From positions 20,816 to 84,815 of the forward strand of contig NZ_JABZEE010000052.1 of assembly GCF_013387495.1 (NCBI RefSeq): a stretch of DNA of 64,000 nt, in the 5' to 3' direction. Below, piece after piece: positions 42,568 through 50,973 of this stretch. This DNA is from Streptomyces sp. PKU-EA00015 (GTDB taxonomy: Bacteria; Actinomycetota; Actinomycetes; Streptomycetales; Streptomycetaceae). Each line of letters starts with the position of its first letter. The first letter of the stretch is position 1. The notes below the pieces were generated by a model. It made no database searches. It was not told the DNA's origin and saw only the letters and a list, made by a program, of their open reading frames with translations. Made by a program: the position numbers and the translations under genes.

Positions 42568-43494
42568 GTGAGCATCCCGATGAAGGACATCGCGCAGCAG
42601 GCGATGGTCGACATCTCCGACTACGAGGTCGAGCTGACCGACGGCCGGTTCGGCCCCGTGCCGGCCCATCTCACGGCCCGCCTGGAGGACCTGGTCGCGG
42701 ACGGGGCCGGTCTGGCGGTGTGCCACGGCCTCAGCACGCTGCTGGCCAAGCACGGCAAGGACATCCACGACGAGGCCGACGCCGCGGCCGCGCGCGACTA
42801 CCTCGAGGCGATCTTCCGCTCCTTCACCGCGCAGACCGACCTTTCGCGGCACACCCCGGTCGTCATGGACTACGACCAGGTGGCGAGCATGGACGTGGAC
42901 GGGTTCAACAAGAACACCAGCTTCACGCCCAATTCGGACCACACCGACTCCCGTGAGTTCCTCACCACCAAGTGCGTCCACTTCGATGCCGCCACGACGT
43001 TCATCGCCAACGTCTACGGCCCCAACACGAACATCGACGGCGGCCGGCCGATCGTCTGCAACACCCGTGAGTACTGCAGCCGGGCCGGCGTGGATCCGGC
43101 CGACCTCATCGAACTGATGCCGCACAGCTACAACGTCGCGGTCAAGCAGGAGCACGTCGAGGCGATCCTCGCCGACCACGCGGTCGTCGTGGACAGCGAC
43201 CTCCTCAACGACATGATCATGGTCGTCCTCAACAACGAGGTCGACGGGGGGCTCGCGCACGCGGGCTCCATGCCGCGGCTGGTGGACCCCGACAAGCCCG
43301 GCAAGCGCCCGCTGCGCCACATGGAGCTGCAGTTCGCGGACGGACAGAACCTGAACAACTGGTACCGCCACTACCGCCTCGACATGCCCGAGGTCAACGT
43401 CAGGGTGCCCGAGGTGAACACGTCGGACCACGACCGCTACCACCGGGGCGTGGACCGCGTCCTCACGGCCCACGGACCGTCCGCCCGAGGCTGA
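42568..43494 (+). CDS. unknown conserved-looking protein with a possible HxD metal motif
   Basis: Predicted 308-aa protein of no family I can name. Notable segments are FTPNSDHTDSREF, in which His125 and Asp127 could be iron ligands, FIANVYGPNTNIDGGRPIVCNTREYC, which looks like a strand-turn with bound small molecule, and LRHMELQFADGQNLNNWYRHYRLDMP near the C-terminus. The layout is compatible with a diverged 2OG/Fe(II) or cupin-like oxygenase of the clavaminate-synthase kind, but a distal histidine cannot be fixed. The GTG at 42568 has CCGAGGAGGAGC upstream. It is in the leuA operon, before a strong hairpin. Confidence 0.7.
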   Translation: MSIPMKDIAQQAMVDISDYEVELTDGRFGPVPAHLTARLEDLVADGAGLAVCHGLSTLLAKHGKDIHDEADAAAARDYLEAIFRSFTAQTDLSRHTPVVMDYDQVASMDVDGFNKNTSFTPNSDHTDSREFLTTKCVHFDAATTFIANVYGPNTNIDGGRPIVCNTREYCSRAGVDPADLIELMPHSYNVAVKQEHVEAILADHAVVVDSDLLNDMIMVVLNNEVDGGLAHAGSMPRLVDPDKPGKRPLRHMELQFADGQNLNNWYRHYRLDMPEVNVRVPEVNTSDHDRYHRGVDRVLTAHGPSARG

Positions 43495-43553
43495 CGGCGG
43501 CGGCCGGCGGTCCGGGATCGAGCCGGCCGGTACCGGGCACCGGCCGCCGCCGT
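43494..43553 (+). terminator. GC-rich hairpin after the unknown gene
   Basis: Perfect 14-base arms ACGGCGGCGGCCGG (43494-43507) and its complement (43540-43553) enclose a 32-base loop, beginning at the last base of the preceding stop codon. No T-tract follows, so it may act as an attenuator or RNA-stability element rather than a complete terminator. Confidence 0.55.
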
Positions 43554-43619
43554 GGTCCGGCCGGGGACGATCCACGCCCGGTGCCGCCCTCCCTCACATC
43601 CGCCCCGACGAGGAGACGC

Positions 43620-44876
43620 ATGCACACCCGCGACACCGTGATCGACCGCCCTTACGACACCACGATGGGACCGCACCGGTTCCGCAACAACCAGCGCATG
43701 GTCCCGGCGGGCGAGGCAGCCTGGAACCTGGCCGCGGAGCACGGCATGCTCGACATCCGCGTCGACGCGAGTGGCGGCCAGAACCGGCTGCGCGACGTAC
43801 GCACAGGGCATGAGTTCCTGAACCTCGCCTCCTGTTCCTACCTCGGCCTCAACAGCCATCCGACGGTCGTCGAGAGTGGCGTCGAGGCGCTGCGGACCGA
43901 GAACGTCACCGGACTGGCCATGGCCGAGTTCCGGATCCGGTTGGAGGCCGCCCACCGCCTCGAGGAGGAGCTCTCGGCGCTGTTCGGCACGCCCGTGCTG
44001 CCCTCGATCTCGTGTGGGGTGATCAGCGCGGCGGTGCTGCCGCTGCTGGCGTCCGGGCATATCACCGGGACCGATCCCCTGGTCGTCGTCTTCGACCGGT
44101 TCGCGCACTTCTCGATGAACTTCCTCAAACCGGTCGTGGCCGACGAGACGCTCGTGCTCACCTCCCCGCACAACGACATGAACTTCCTGGAAGACGTGTG
44201 CCGCAAGTACCCGCGCGTCGCGTACGTCTGCGAGGGCGCCTACTCCACCGGCGGCCTCGCCGACCTGGAGGGCATCAGGGTCCTGCAGGAGAAGTACGGC
44301 ATGTACGTCTACATGGACGACTCCCACGCCCTGTCCACCCAGGGCCCGAACGGCGAGGGCTACGCCCGGTCGGTGTTCCGTGAACTCGACGAACGCACCA
44401 TGATCGTCGCCTCCATAGCCAAGGCGTTCGGCTCCACCGGCGGGATCGCGATGCTCGGCTCGTCCGGTGTCTTCGACTTCCTGTACCGCTCCGGCCCGAT
44501 GGGCTGGTCCCAGGGACTGCGTACCGCCGCCATCGGGACGACCCTGGGCAGCATCGCCGTCCACCGGTCTCCGGAGCTCGGTGAGCGCCAGCGACAGCTG
44601 GCCGAGAACATCGCGCTGTTCGACCGGCGGATGGAGAACCGGCCGATCCGCGGCGTCGGATCGCACATCAAGTTCGTCACCGTGGGCGAGAACGACTGGG
44701 CCGTGGAACTGGCCACCGAGCTCTTCCGGCGCGGCTACTACTGTTCGGCGATGTTCTTCCCGGTGGTGCCGCGTGGGCAGGCCGGCATCCGGCTGATGCT
44801 GCGCGGCGACATGACCACGGCGATGACCGAGAAGTTCGTCGACACCCTCCAGGACGTGCTGGACGGATTTCTGTGA
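43620..44876 (+). CDS. alpha-oxoamine synthase (AONS/CqsA-like PLP enzyme)
   Basis: Predicted 418-aa fold-type I PLP enzyme. Motifs include FLNLASCSYLGLNSHPTVVESG, MDDSHALSTQGPNGEG (PLP aspartate and stacking-adjacent histidine) and the Schiff-base lysine in IVASIAKAFGSTGGIAMLG. The family performs decarboxylative Claisen condensation of an acyl thioester with an amino acid (8-amino-7-oxononanoate synthase, CqsA). A thioester from the MaoC/CitE steps or from the carrier protein at 50609 could be the donor. ATG at 43620 has GAGGAGA upstream, and its stop overlaps the next GTG. An in-frame start at 43581 lacks such a site. Confidence 0.9.
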   Translation: MHTRDTVIDRPYDTTMGPHRFRNNQRMVPAGEAAWNLAAEHGMLDIRVDASGGQNRLRDVRTGHEFLNLASCSYLGLNSHPTVVESGVEALRTENVTGLAMAEFRIRLEAAHRLEEELSALFGTPVLPSISCGVISAAVLPLLASGHITGTDPLVVVFDRFAHFSMNFLKPVVADETLVLTSPHNDMNFLEDVCRKYPRVAYVCEGAYSTGGLADLEGIRVLQEKYGMYVYMDDSHALSTQGPNGEGYARSVFRELDERTMIVASIAKAFGSTGGIAMLGSSGVFDFLYRSGPMGWSQGLRTAAIGTTLGSIAVHRSPELGERQRQLAENIALFDRRMENRPIRGVGSHIKFVTVGENDWAVELATELFRRGYYCSAMFFPVVPRGQAGIRLMLRGDMTTAMTEKFVDTLQDVLDGFL

Positions 44877-45811
44877 CGGCAACGGCGACAGAGCTCACGT
44901 CGTCCGCGCGGTTCGTCCGCTCGCTGGCCGAGGCGATGGGCGAAGCCCTGTGCAGCGGATCCGTGGCGCGGATGCTTGTTCCGCCGCGCGAGACCATCGA
45001 GGACGGGGCGGGGGCGAAGTTCATCTCCATGCCCGCCGTGTCCCCCGACCATGACCTCTACATCAACAAGGTCGCCACGATCGTGGCGGCCCCCGTGGCA
45101 GGCCGGGGCGCGACCGTCACCGCGCGGGTTCCGACGTTCTCCTTCTCCACCGGCCGCCACCTCGGCACGCTGGACGGAGAGACCGTCACCAACGTGAAGT
45201 GTGCGGCCGTGACGGCGCTGGTGACCGATCGGTGCGCCGTGCGGGACAGCCGGGTGCTGGGGATCATCGGGTCGGGAGTCCAGGCCCGGCAGCAGTTCCT
45301 CGGGGTGTCGGCGGTGCGCGACCTCGCCGAGGTGCGGGTCTTCTCCCGTGACGCACGCCGGGCAACGGCGTTCGCCCGTGACATCGCCACCATGGCGAGC
45401 GCCGCCGGGTCCGGGGTCGAGGTCGTGGTGTGCGACTCGGCCGAAGAGGCAAGCCGGGGAGTCGACATCCTGTCGACCGCGACCACGTCCGCGGCACCGC
45501 TGTCGCTCTCGGCGGACCTGCCCGCCCACGTTCACATCAACTGCATGGGTGCGCACACCACCGAATCCCGCGAGCTGCCCGCTGAACTCCTGCGGACCAG
45601 CGTCGTGATCGTCGAGGACCTGGCCACGGCGGTCGCCGAGGCCGGCGAGAGCCACGCGGCGGCCGCGGAACTCGACGTCCTGACCGGCCCCGCCTCGGCC
45701 GGCTTCGCGCAACGGCGGACGGTCTTCGCGTCCACCGGGTGCGCCTACCTCGACCTGATCACCTGCGCCCATCTGCTCAACCACGACGCATCACCGACCA
45801 CACACGGATGA
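44873..45811 (+). CDS. ornithine cyclodeaminase/mu-crystallin family NAD(P) enzyme
   Basis: Predicted 312-aa Rossmann protein. GAGAKFISMPA near residue 45 holds the substrate lysine, and LGIIGSGVQARQQFLGVSAVRDLAEVRVFSRD is the dinucleotide-binding fold. Members include ornithine cyclodeaminase, ketimine reductases, alanine dehydrogenase and the SbnB-type N-(1-amino-1-carboxyethyl)glutamate dehydrogenase. Following an alpha-oxoamine synthase, a reductase for a cyclic imine or an amine dehydrogenase is attractive. The exact member cannot be assigned. Confidence 0.87.
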   Translation: MTATATELTSSARFVRSLAEAMGEALCSGSVARMLVPPRETIEDGAGAKFISMPAVSPDHDLYINKVATIVAAPVAGRGATVTARVPTFSFSTGRHLGTLDGETVTNVKCAAVTALVTDRCAVRDSRVLGIIGSGVQARQQFLGVSAVRDLAEVRVFSRDARRATAFARDIATMASAAGSGVEVVVCDSAEEASRGVDILSTATTSAAPLSLSADLPAHVHINCMGAHTTESRELPAELLRTSVVIVEDLATAVAEAGESHAAAAELDVLTGPASAGFAQRRTVFASTGCAYLDLITCAHLLNHDASPTTHG

Positions 45812-45821
45812 GGACAAGAGG

Positions 45822-47342
45822 TTGGCCAACATCGGACGGGAAGAGCGCTCGGGCGGCCACGATCGGGCGCTCCCTCAGCGATTCCTCGACTTCATGACGA
45901 CCGGCTGGCGCACCGAGGAAACAGATCTCACCCCTGTTCCCCAGGTGAAGCACCTCGCCCGGCGCCGGGACCTGCTCTCGGCGGCGTTCCCGGGCGACAC
46001 CCTGGTGATCCCCACGGGCACCATCCACTCGCGCACGTTCGGCTCCCCCTACCCCTTCCGGGCGGGCAGCGACTTCCTGTGGCTGACCGGCGACCAGGAG
46101 CCCGATTCGGTGCTCGTGATGCACCCGACGGCCGGCGGACACGACGCCGTCCTCTACACGCGGCCCCGTTCGAACGCGGAGTCCGGTGCTCAGTACCTCG
46201 ACCGGACGGACGGCGAGATCTGGGTCGGTCGGCGCAAGTCCCCGCAGGAGAAGGCCGCCGTCCTGGCGATCGACACGCGCCCGCTGCACCGGCTGCCCGC
46301 GGTGCTGAGCGCGGTGGCCTCCTCGGACCGGCTGCGTGTCCTGCGCGGCTACGACGCCGGCCTCGACGGCGGCCTCGACCGCGGCATGCTGCCCGTGACA
46401 CCCGACAACACCGGCCGCGACGCCATGCTGGCCAGCGTGCTGAGCGAGCTGCGGATGGAGAAGGACGAGTGGGAACTCGCCCAGATCCAGGATGCGGTGG
46501 ACGCCACCGTCCGCGGTTTCGAGGACGTCGCCCGGCGGCTGCGGCCCGACGCCCCGACATCCGAGCGGTACATCGAGGGGGTGTTCTCCTGGCGTGCCCG
46601 CGTCGACGGCAACGCCCTCGGTTACAGCTCCGTCGTGGCGGGCGGACCCCGCTCCACGATCCTGCACTGGGCCCGCAACGACGGCAGCGTCGAACCCGGA
46701 CAGATCCTGCTCATGGACATGGGCATCGAGAACAACAACTGCTACACCGCGGACGTCACGCGCGTACTGCCGGTCTCGGGGACGTTCAGTCCGGCCCAGC
46801 GCGATGTGTACGACATCGTGCACGCCTCGCGGAACGCGGGGCTGGCGGCGCTGGCTCCGGGCGCGGCCTTCGCGGAGATCCACGACGTCTGCATGCGCGT
46901 GCTGGCCGAGGGGCTGAGGTCTCTCGGCCTCCTGAAGGGCAGCGCGGATGAGGCGATGGACCCGTCCTCCCTCGCCTACCGCCGTTGGTCGCTGCACGGC
47001 TTCGGGCACATGCTCGGCCTGGACGTCCACGACTGCGGGCACGCCCGGCCGGAGGCCTACGGCAGCGGTGTGCTGCGGGAGAACCACGTACTGACCATGG
47101 AACCCGGCCTCTATCTGCAGCCGCACGACGAACTCGTACCCGAGGAGCTGCGCGGTATCGGGGTGCGGATCGAAGACGACGTCCTGGTCACGGCCCATGG
47201 CCACCGTCTGCTGACCGAGGCGCTCCCCACGGATTCGCACGAGGTCGAGGCATGGCTCGCCGCCCAGCGGGAGGCCGGCCCGCGGGAGCCGGGCATCGAC
47301 GACGTCCGACCGGCGGTTCACCGCGGTCCCACCGGATATTGA
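45822..47342 (+). CDS. pepP: aminopeptidase P-like M24 metallopeptidase
   Basis: Predicted 506-aa M24B protein. An N-terminal creatinase-like domain (GSPYPFRAGSDFLWLTGDQEPDSVLVM) precedes the pita-bread domain, whose five metal ligands appear intact: MDMGIENNN and YTADVTR aspartates, HGFGHMLGLDVHD histidine, MEPGLY and VRIEDDVLV glutamates. It would cleave an Xaa-Pro or Xaa-imino-acid bond, which fits removal of a protecting residue next to a cyclic amino acid, or self-resistance. The start is taken as TTG at 45822; an in-frame ATG at 45894 is a possible alternative. Confidence 0.88.
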   Translation: MANIGREERSGGHDRALPQRFLDFMTTGWRTEETDLTPVPQVKHLARRRDLLSAAFPGDTLVIPTGTIHSRTFGSPYPFRAGSDFLWLTGDQEPDSVLVMHPTAGGHDAVLYTRPRSNAESGAQYLDRTDGEIWVGRRKSPQEKAAVLAIDTRPLHRLPAVLSAVASSDRLRVLRGYDAGLDGGLDRGMLPVTPDNTGRDAMLASVLSELRMEKDEWELAQIQDAVDATVRGFEDVARRLRPDAPTSERYIEGVFSWRARVDGNALGYSSVVAGGPRSTILHWARNDGSVEPGQILLMDMGIENNNCYTADVTRVLPVSGTFSPAQRDVYDIVHASRNAGLAALAPGAAFAEIHDVCMRVLAEGLRSLGLLKGSADEAMDPSSLAYRRWSLHGFGHMLGLDVHDCGHARPEAYGSGVLRENHVLTMEPGLYLQPHDELVPEELRGIGVRIEDDVLVTAHGHRLLTEALPTDSHEVEAWLAAQREAGPREPGIDDVRPAVHRGPTGY

Positions 47343-47356
47343 GGGGTGCCAGGAAG

Positions 47357-48727
47357 ATGTCACGTGACCACGCACTGACCGAGAAGTACCTGGAGCGGAT
47401 AGGGGGACGACTCCTGGGACCGGTCCACAGGAGCGAAGCCGGTCGTGCCTCCTACGGAGACGCGTACGCTCCGCGCCCGGTGTTCCTCTCCGCGGCGAAG
47501 ACCGAAGCGCTGCACCGGGACCTGGAAGTGCTGCGCGATGCGCTCTTCCGCCTCCCGGGTCTTCTGTTCGACGGAGATCTCGCCGCGTTCGCACGTGCCA
47601 ACGGAATGGAGGACGTGCAGGTACGCGCCATCGAGTGCGCCTCCGCCGGCGTGCCGAACCCTCCTACGAGTATGGGGCGGGCGGATCTCTACCAGGACCG
47701 GACGGGTTTCCGCCTCATGGAATTCAACATGGGCGGCACGATCGGTTTCGAGCTCGACATCTGCCGCGGGTTCCTGGAGGACCCCGAATTCAGCCGGTTC
47801 GCCGCAGAGGAAGGACTTCAGCACGTCCACTCATTGTCGGAGCAGGTCCGCACCGTCCGGGCCGAGATGGGGCTGGCGCCCGACGCCCGCCCGTTCGTCG
47901 CGCACGTGGAATGGCCCCGGCACTTCGCGGTGAACGAGCCGTACATGAGCGCCATGTGCAAGCGGTGGGGTGACCACGGACTGGAAGCCCGTCCGTGCCA
48001 CGTCGGGCAGCTCGAAAGGCGGGACGGAAGGCTGTGGCTCGAGGATCGCCCCATCGACATCGTCTACCGGCAGTTCCTCATGGAGGACCTCCTCTCGGAC
48101 GACGCCGACGCGCTGATGGAGCCCTTGCTCGGGGCGCTGGAAGACGGCGAGGTGCGCATGTTCACCTCGCTGGAGTCGGAGCTGTACGGCAGCAAGGCCT
48201 CCTTGGCCATGCTCTCCGACCGGGCACACCGGCATCTGTTCTCGCAGGAGGAGCTGGATGTCATCGACCGGCTGCTTCCGTGGACCTCACCGGTGACATC
48301 GGGACCGGTCATCCTCGAGGACGGGACGGAGACCTCGCTGCTGGATCACGCGATGGCCGAGCAGCACGAGCTCATCCTCAAGCCCACCCTGCTGCACGGT
48401 GGTCAGGGTGTCGTCCCCGGCTGGTCGTCCGACGTCTCCTCGGACCAGTGGCGCAAGCTGCTGCTCGACGCCATGGACGGTCCTTACGTGCTGCAGCGGC
48501 GCATCCATCCGGTCCCCGAGCCCTTCCCCGAGCCGGACGGCGGATCCCGGCCCTGGATCGTGAGCTGGGGGGTGGTCATGATGGCCTGCGGGCACGGTGG
48601 GTTCTTCACCCGGAGCGCCCCTGCCGAGGCGGGCAAGGACGTGCTCAACCACTTCCAGGGAGCGCTGGTCGGGTCCGGATTCCAGGTCGGCCCGAGTCCA
48701 CGACGGCATGAGGTCCCCGGCGGGTAA
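47357..48727 (+). CDS. glutathionylspermidine-synthetase/ATP-grasp-like protein
   Basis: Predicted 456-aa protein with features of circularly permuted or type-2 ATP-grasp enzymes. FRLMEFNMGGTIGFELDICRG resembles the ExN metal motif, LILKPTLLHGGQGVVPGWSSD is an ATP-binding lysine and glycine loop, and YVLQRRIHPVPEPF is the adenine-side strand. Such enzymes form amide bonds through acyl phosphates. The substrate is unknown. It starts 14 bases after the aminopeptidase and ends the leuA operon, 27 bases before promoter copy 3. A HGGxGV loop was seen but the family assignment remains moderate. Confidence 0.7.
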   Translation: MSRDHALTEKYLERIGGRLLGPVHRSEAGRASYGDAYAPRPVFLSAAKTEALHRDLEVLRDALFRLPGLLFDGDLAAFARANGMEDVQVRAIECASAGVPNPPTSMGRADLYQDRTGFRLMEFNMGGTIGFELDICRGFLEDPEFSRFAAEEGLQHVHSLSEQVRTVRAEMGLAPDARPFVAHVEWPRHFAVNEPYMSAMCKRWGDHGLEARPCHVGQLERRDGRLWLEDRPIDIVYRQFLMEDLLSDDADALMEPLLGALEDGEVRMFTSLESELYGSKASLAMLSDRAHRHLFSQEELDVIDRLLPWTSPVTSGPVILEDGTETSLLDHAMAEQHELILKPTLLHGGQGVVPGWSSDVSSDQWRKLLLDAMDGPYVLQRRIHPVPEPFPEPDGGSRPWIVSWGVVMMACGHGGFFTRSAPAEAGKDVLNHFQGALVGSGFQVGPSPRRHEVPGG

Positions 48728-48754
48728 GCGGGACGTCTAGCGGCGGGGGAGAAG

Positions 48755-48818
48755 GTCAACGCACTGGGTCCCCGCGAATGAAATCGTTGCGGACGCTCCT
48801 GACGCCGGCCCGGTCGTA
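48755..48818 (+). promoter_or_regulatory. cluster promoter element, copy 3 (drives diiron oxygenase operon)
   Basis: GTCAACG, 27 bases, GCGGACGC, 17 bases, TCGTA, with CCCCGCGAATGAA in the spacer. It is followed at the same distance as in copy 2 by a GCGGAGGTCAC ribosome site and a GTG, here the true start of the diiron oxygenase. Confidence 0.78.
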
Positions 48819-48885
48819 GCGTTGTTCCAGGCGCGGCAACCGGTGGTGTCGGCCGGTCAACCAATGGTCCTATTGCGGAGGTCAC

Positions 48886-49761
48886 GTGTCAGCCCCGACG
48901 ACGATCGAGTGGACGGAAGAGTTCTCCCGAGCCGTGCACCGGCTGATCGACGTTTCCGTCGATGACTACTACAATCCGTACCGCGCTTTCCAGTGGCCCG
49001 AATCGATCGAGCCCAAAGACCTGTGGATGAGCCGGGATCTGCTGTCCGTCCACGGCACACTCGCGGAACAGGAACTGAGCCGGGAGCAGCTCGTCGAACT
49101 CTCGCGATGGGAAAGCGTCAACCTCTACAGCCTGATCGCTCATGGCATCAGGGAACTGCTCATCGAGGTGATGCGCCGCATCCACACGCCCGGCTACGAG
49201 ATTCCCACGCCGTACTTCCATCACTTCATCGGTGAAGAGAACGAGCACATGTGGTTCTTCGCCGAGTTCTGTCTGCGGTACGCCGGCCGCATCTATCCCG
49301 ACCGGCGCATGGTGTTCCCGACAGATGACCGCTCGCCGGAGATGAACAACTTCATCGTCTTCAGCCAGATACTCATCTTCGAGCAGATCGGTGACTACTT
49401 CAACGCCAAGATGGCGGCCGACGAGGATCTTCCGGAGACGGTGCGCGAAGTCAACCGCATCCACCACCGCGACGAGTCCCGGCACATCGCGTTCGGCGGC
49501 AAGCTGGTATCGGCACTCTTCGACGAGGTCCGGCGGAAGCACTCCGCCGAAGAAATCGAAGAGGTTGGCCGGTATCTGCGCGGATACATCGATCTGATCA
49601 TCCAGATGCTCTACAGCCGCGAAGCCTACCAGGATGCCGGTATTCCCGATCCGGCACGGTTTCGTGCCGCTGTCATCGCCGACCCGGCGAGGGCGGCGAT
49701 CACGGCTCGCATCACCCGACGCACCAACAACTTCTACCGACGCATCGGCCTGTTCCGCTGA
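48886..49761 (+). CDS. AurF/CmlI-like ferritin-fold diiron oxygenase
   Basis: Predicted 291-aa non-heme diiron protein. Iron-ligand helices can be followed as WESVNLYSLIAHGIREL, FIGEENEHMWFFAEF, IFEQIGDYFNAKMA and HHRDESRHIAFGGK, which give the E...ExxxH...E...HxxxExxH style of p-aminobenzoate N-oxygenases. The family oxidises amines to hydroxylamines, nitroso or nitro compounds, and some members work on carrier-bound amino acids. The next genes encode an amino-acid ligase and a stand-alone carrier protein, so a tethered aminoacyl group is the likely substrate. GTG at 48886 has GGAGG four bases upstream. Confidence 0.9.
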   Translation: MSAPTTIEWTEEFSRAVHRLIDVSVDDYYNPYRAFQWPESIEPKDLWMSRDLLSVHGTLAEQELSREQLVELSRWESVNLYSLIAHGIRELLIEVMRRIHTPGYEIPTPYFHHFIGEENEHMWFFAEFCLRYAGRIYPDRRMVFPTDDRSPEMNNFIVFSQILIFEQIGDYFNAKMAADEDLPETVREVNRIHHRDESRHIAFGGKLVSALFDEVRRKHSAEEIEEVGRYLRGYIDLIIQMLYSREAYQDAGIPDPARFRAAVIADPARAAITARITRRTNNFYRRIGLFR

Positions 49762-49773
49762 CGGGAGATCCTC

Positions 49774-50598
49774 ATGCCGGCGTTTGTCGCCCCTGGAATC
49801 ACGGTTCTTGAATCTGAGGAGGTCGCCCTATTCGACGCACTGGAGGCTCGCTTCCAGGAAATCGCTGTCACCTTGGGGGCACGTCCGGTGGCCGGCCCGG
49901 CGTTGCTCCCCGTGGAGGACCTGGCGCGCCTCGACTTCTTCCGCAACTTCCCGCACCTCGCGCTGCCCGTGGCCACGCTCACGGACGAGGCCCGCGGAGT
50001 GCTGGCGCGCGGAGAGGCCACGGCTCCGTCCGGCGGACACACTCTCGCGCCGACCGGCAACTGCCTCCCGACGGCGACCTGTTACGGCCTTCTCCTGAGT
50101 CTCGGGGGGCGCCGCCTGGGGACGCCGGAGGTCATCACGTCGATCGGCCGCTGCTTCAGGAACGAGGACCACTACGACGGCCTGCGCCGGCTGCGTTCCT
50201 TCCACATGCGCGAAGCGCTCTACGTCGGCACCAGGGAAGGCGTGGTGGACCACCTGACCCGCTCCACCGAGCTCGTGCTGGACCTGGCCGACCGGCTGGG
50301 GATCAAGGTCCGTCACGAACCCGCGACTGATCCGTTCTACCTCGGCAGCGGATCGCGGGCGCTCCTCAACCAGATGGATCCCGTGAAGTTCGAGTTCGTG
50401 TCGGAGGACGGGACGGCCATCGCATCGGTCAATCGGCACCGCAATTTCTTCGGTGAGCGTCTGGGGATCTCCTTCGGGGACGAGGCCGCCTACAGCGGCT
50501 GCCTGGCCTTCGGTGTGGAGCGCTGGGTCCATGCCGCACTGCAGGTGTACGGCGACCCTCAGCGGGCGCTCGCCGCGCTCAACGAGTCCGTAGCTTAG
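49774..50598 (+). CDS. seryl-tRNA-synthetase-like amino acid:[carrier protein] ligase
   Basis: Predicted 274-aa class II synthetase-like protein without a tRNA-binding arm. TGNCLPTATCYGLL, SIGRCFRNEDHYDGLRRLRSFHMREALYVG (class II motif 2) and YSGCLAFGVERW (motif 3 region with a cysteine) match the atypical SerRS homologues that activate small amino acids and load them on a dedicated carrier protein. Zinc-site Cys and Glu residues appear to be conserved. The carrier gene follows directly with a perfect AGGAGG site. Glycine or alanine would be typical; the amino acid is not readable by eye. Confidence 0.9.
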   Translation: MPAFVAPGITVLESEEVALFDALEARFQEIAVTLGARPVAGPALLPVEDLARLDFFRNFPHLALPVATLTDEARGVLARGEATAPSGGHTLAPTGNCLPTATCYGLLLSLGGRRLGTPEVITSIGRCFRNEDHYDGLRRLRSFHMREALYVGTREGVVDHLTRSTELVLDLADRLGIKVRHEPATDPFYLGSGSRALLNQMDPVKFEFVSEDGTAIASVNRHRNFFGERLGISFGDEAAYSGCLAFGVERWVHAALQVYGDPQRALAALNESVA

Positions 50599-50608
50599 GA
50601 GGAATGGC

Positions 50609-50839
50609 ATGGAGGAAGTCATCAACTGGATCCGGTCCAAGAACCCGGATCTGCAGACGGAGATCACCGGGGACACCGATCTCATCGAATCCCGGCTCAT
50701 CGCGTCGGTCTCGTTCCTGGAGTTCGTCGCACTGCTGGAGGAGCTGTCCGGAGAGCCGATCGACGTCGGCTCGCTGGACGTCAGTGATTTCCGTACGCTC
50801 GACCGGATCAGCGCGAAGTTCCTCATGCCGGTGGGCTGA
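50609..50839 (+). CDS. stand-alone carrier protein
   Basis: Predicted 76-aa four-helix carrier protein preceded by AGGAGG. The phosphopantetheine site is in LIESRLIASVSFLEFVALL, which aligns with LIDSGLIDSLGFLELV of the SerRS-like ligase partners. The serine is Ser33, but the aspartate that normally precedes it is Ala32, an unusual change next to the attachment site. Order and spacing indicate it carries the amino acid loaded by the preceding ligase for oxidation by the diiron enzyme. A PPTase gene follows. Confidence 0.87.
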   Translation: MEEVINWIRSKNPDLQTEITGDTDLIESRLIASVSFLEFVALLEELSGEPIDVGSLDVSDFRTLDRISAKFLMPVG

Positions 50840-50973
50840 CGGAACGACTCGACGTCGAGAACGCAGGAGCGTCGTGGACACCGTGCTCATGTTCCGCGGC
50901 GCTCCATGCGGCGTTGGCCACACGAACTCGCCGTGGCCGCCGAGGGAGTTACCCGAGTCGGAGGCCGAGAAGA

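Noticed and set aside
49774..50598. Canonical seryl-tRNA synthetase
   Set aside because: It lacks the N-terminal tRNA-binding coiled coil and is followed by a carrier protein, so the carrier-protein ligase reading is preferred.
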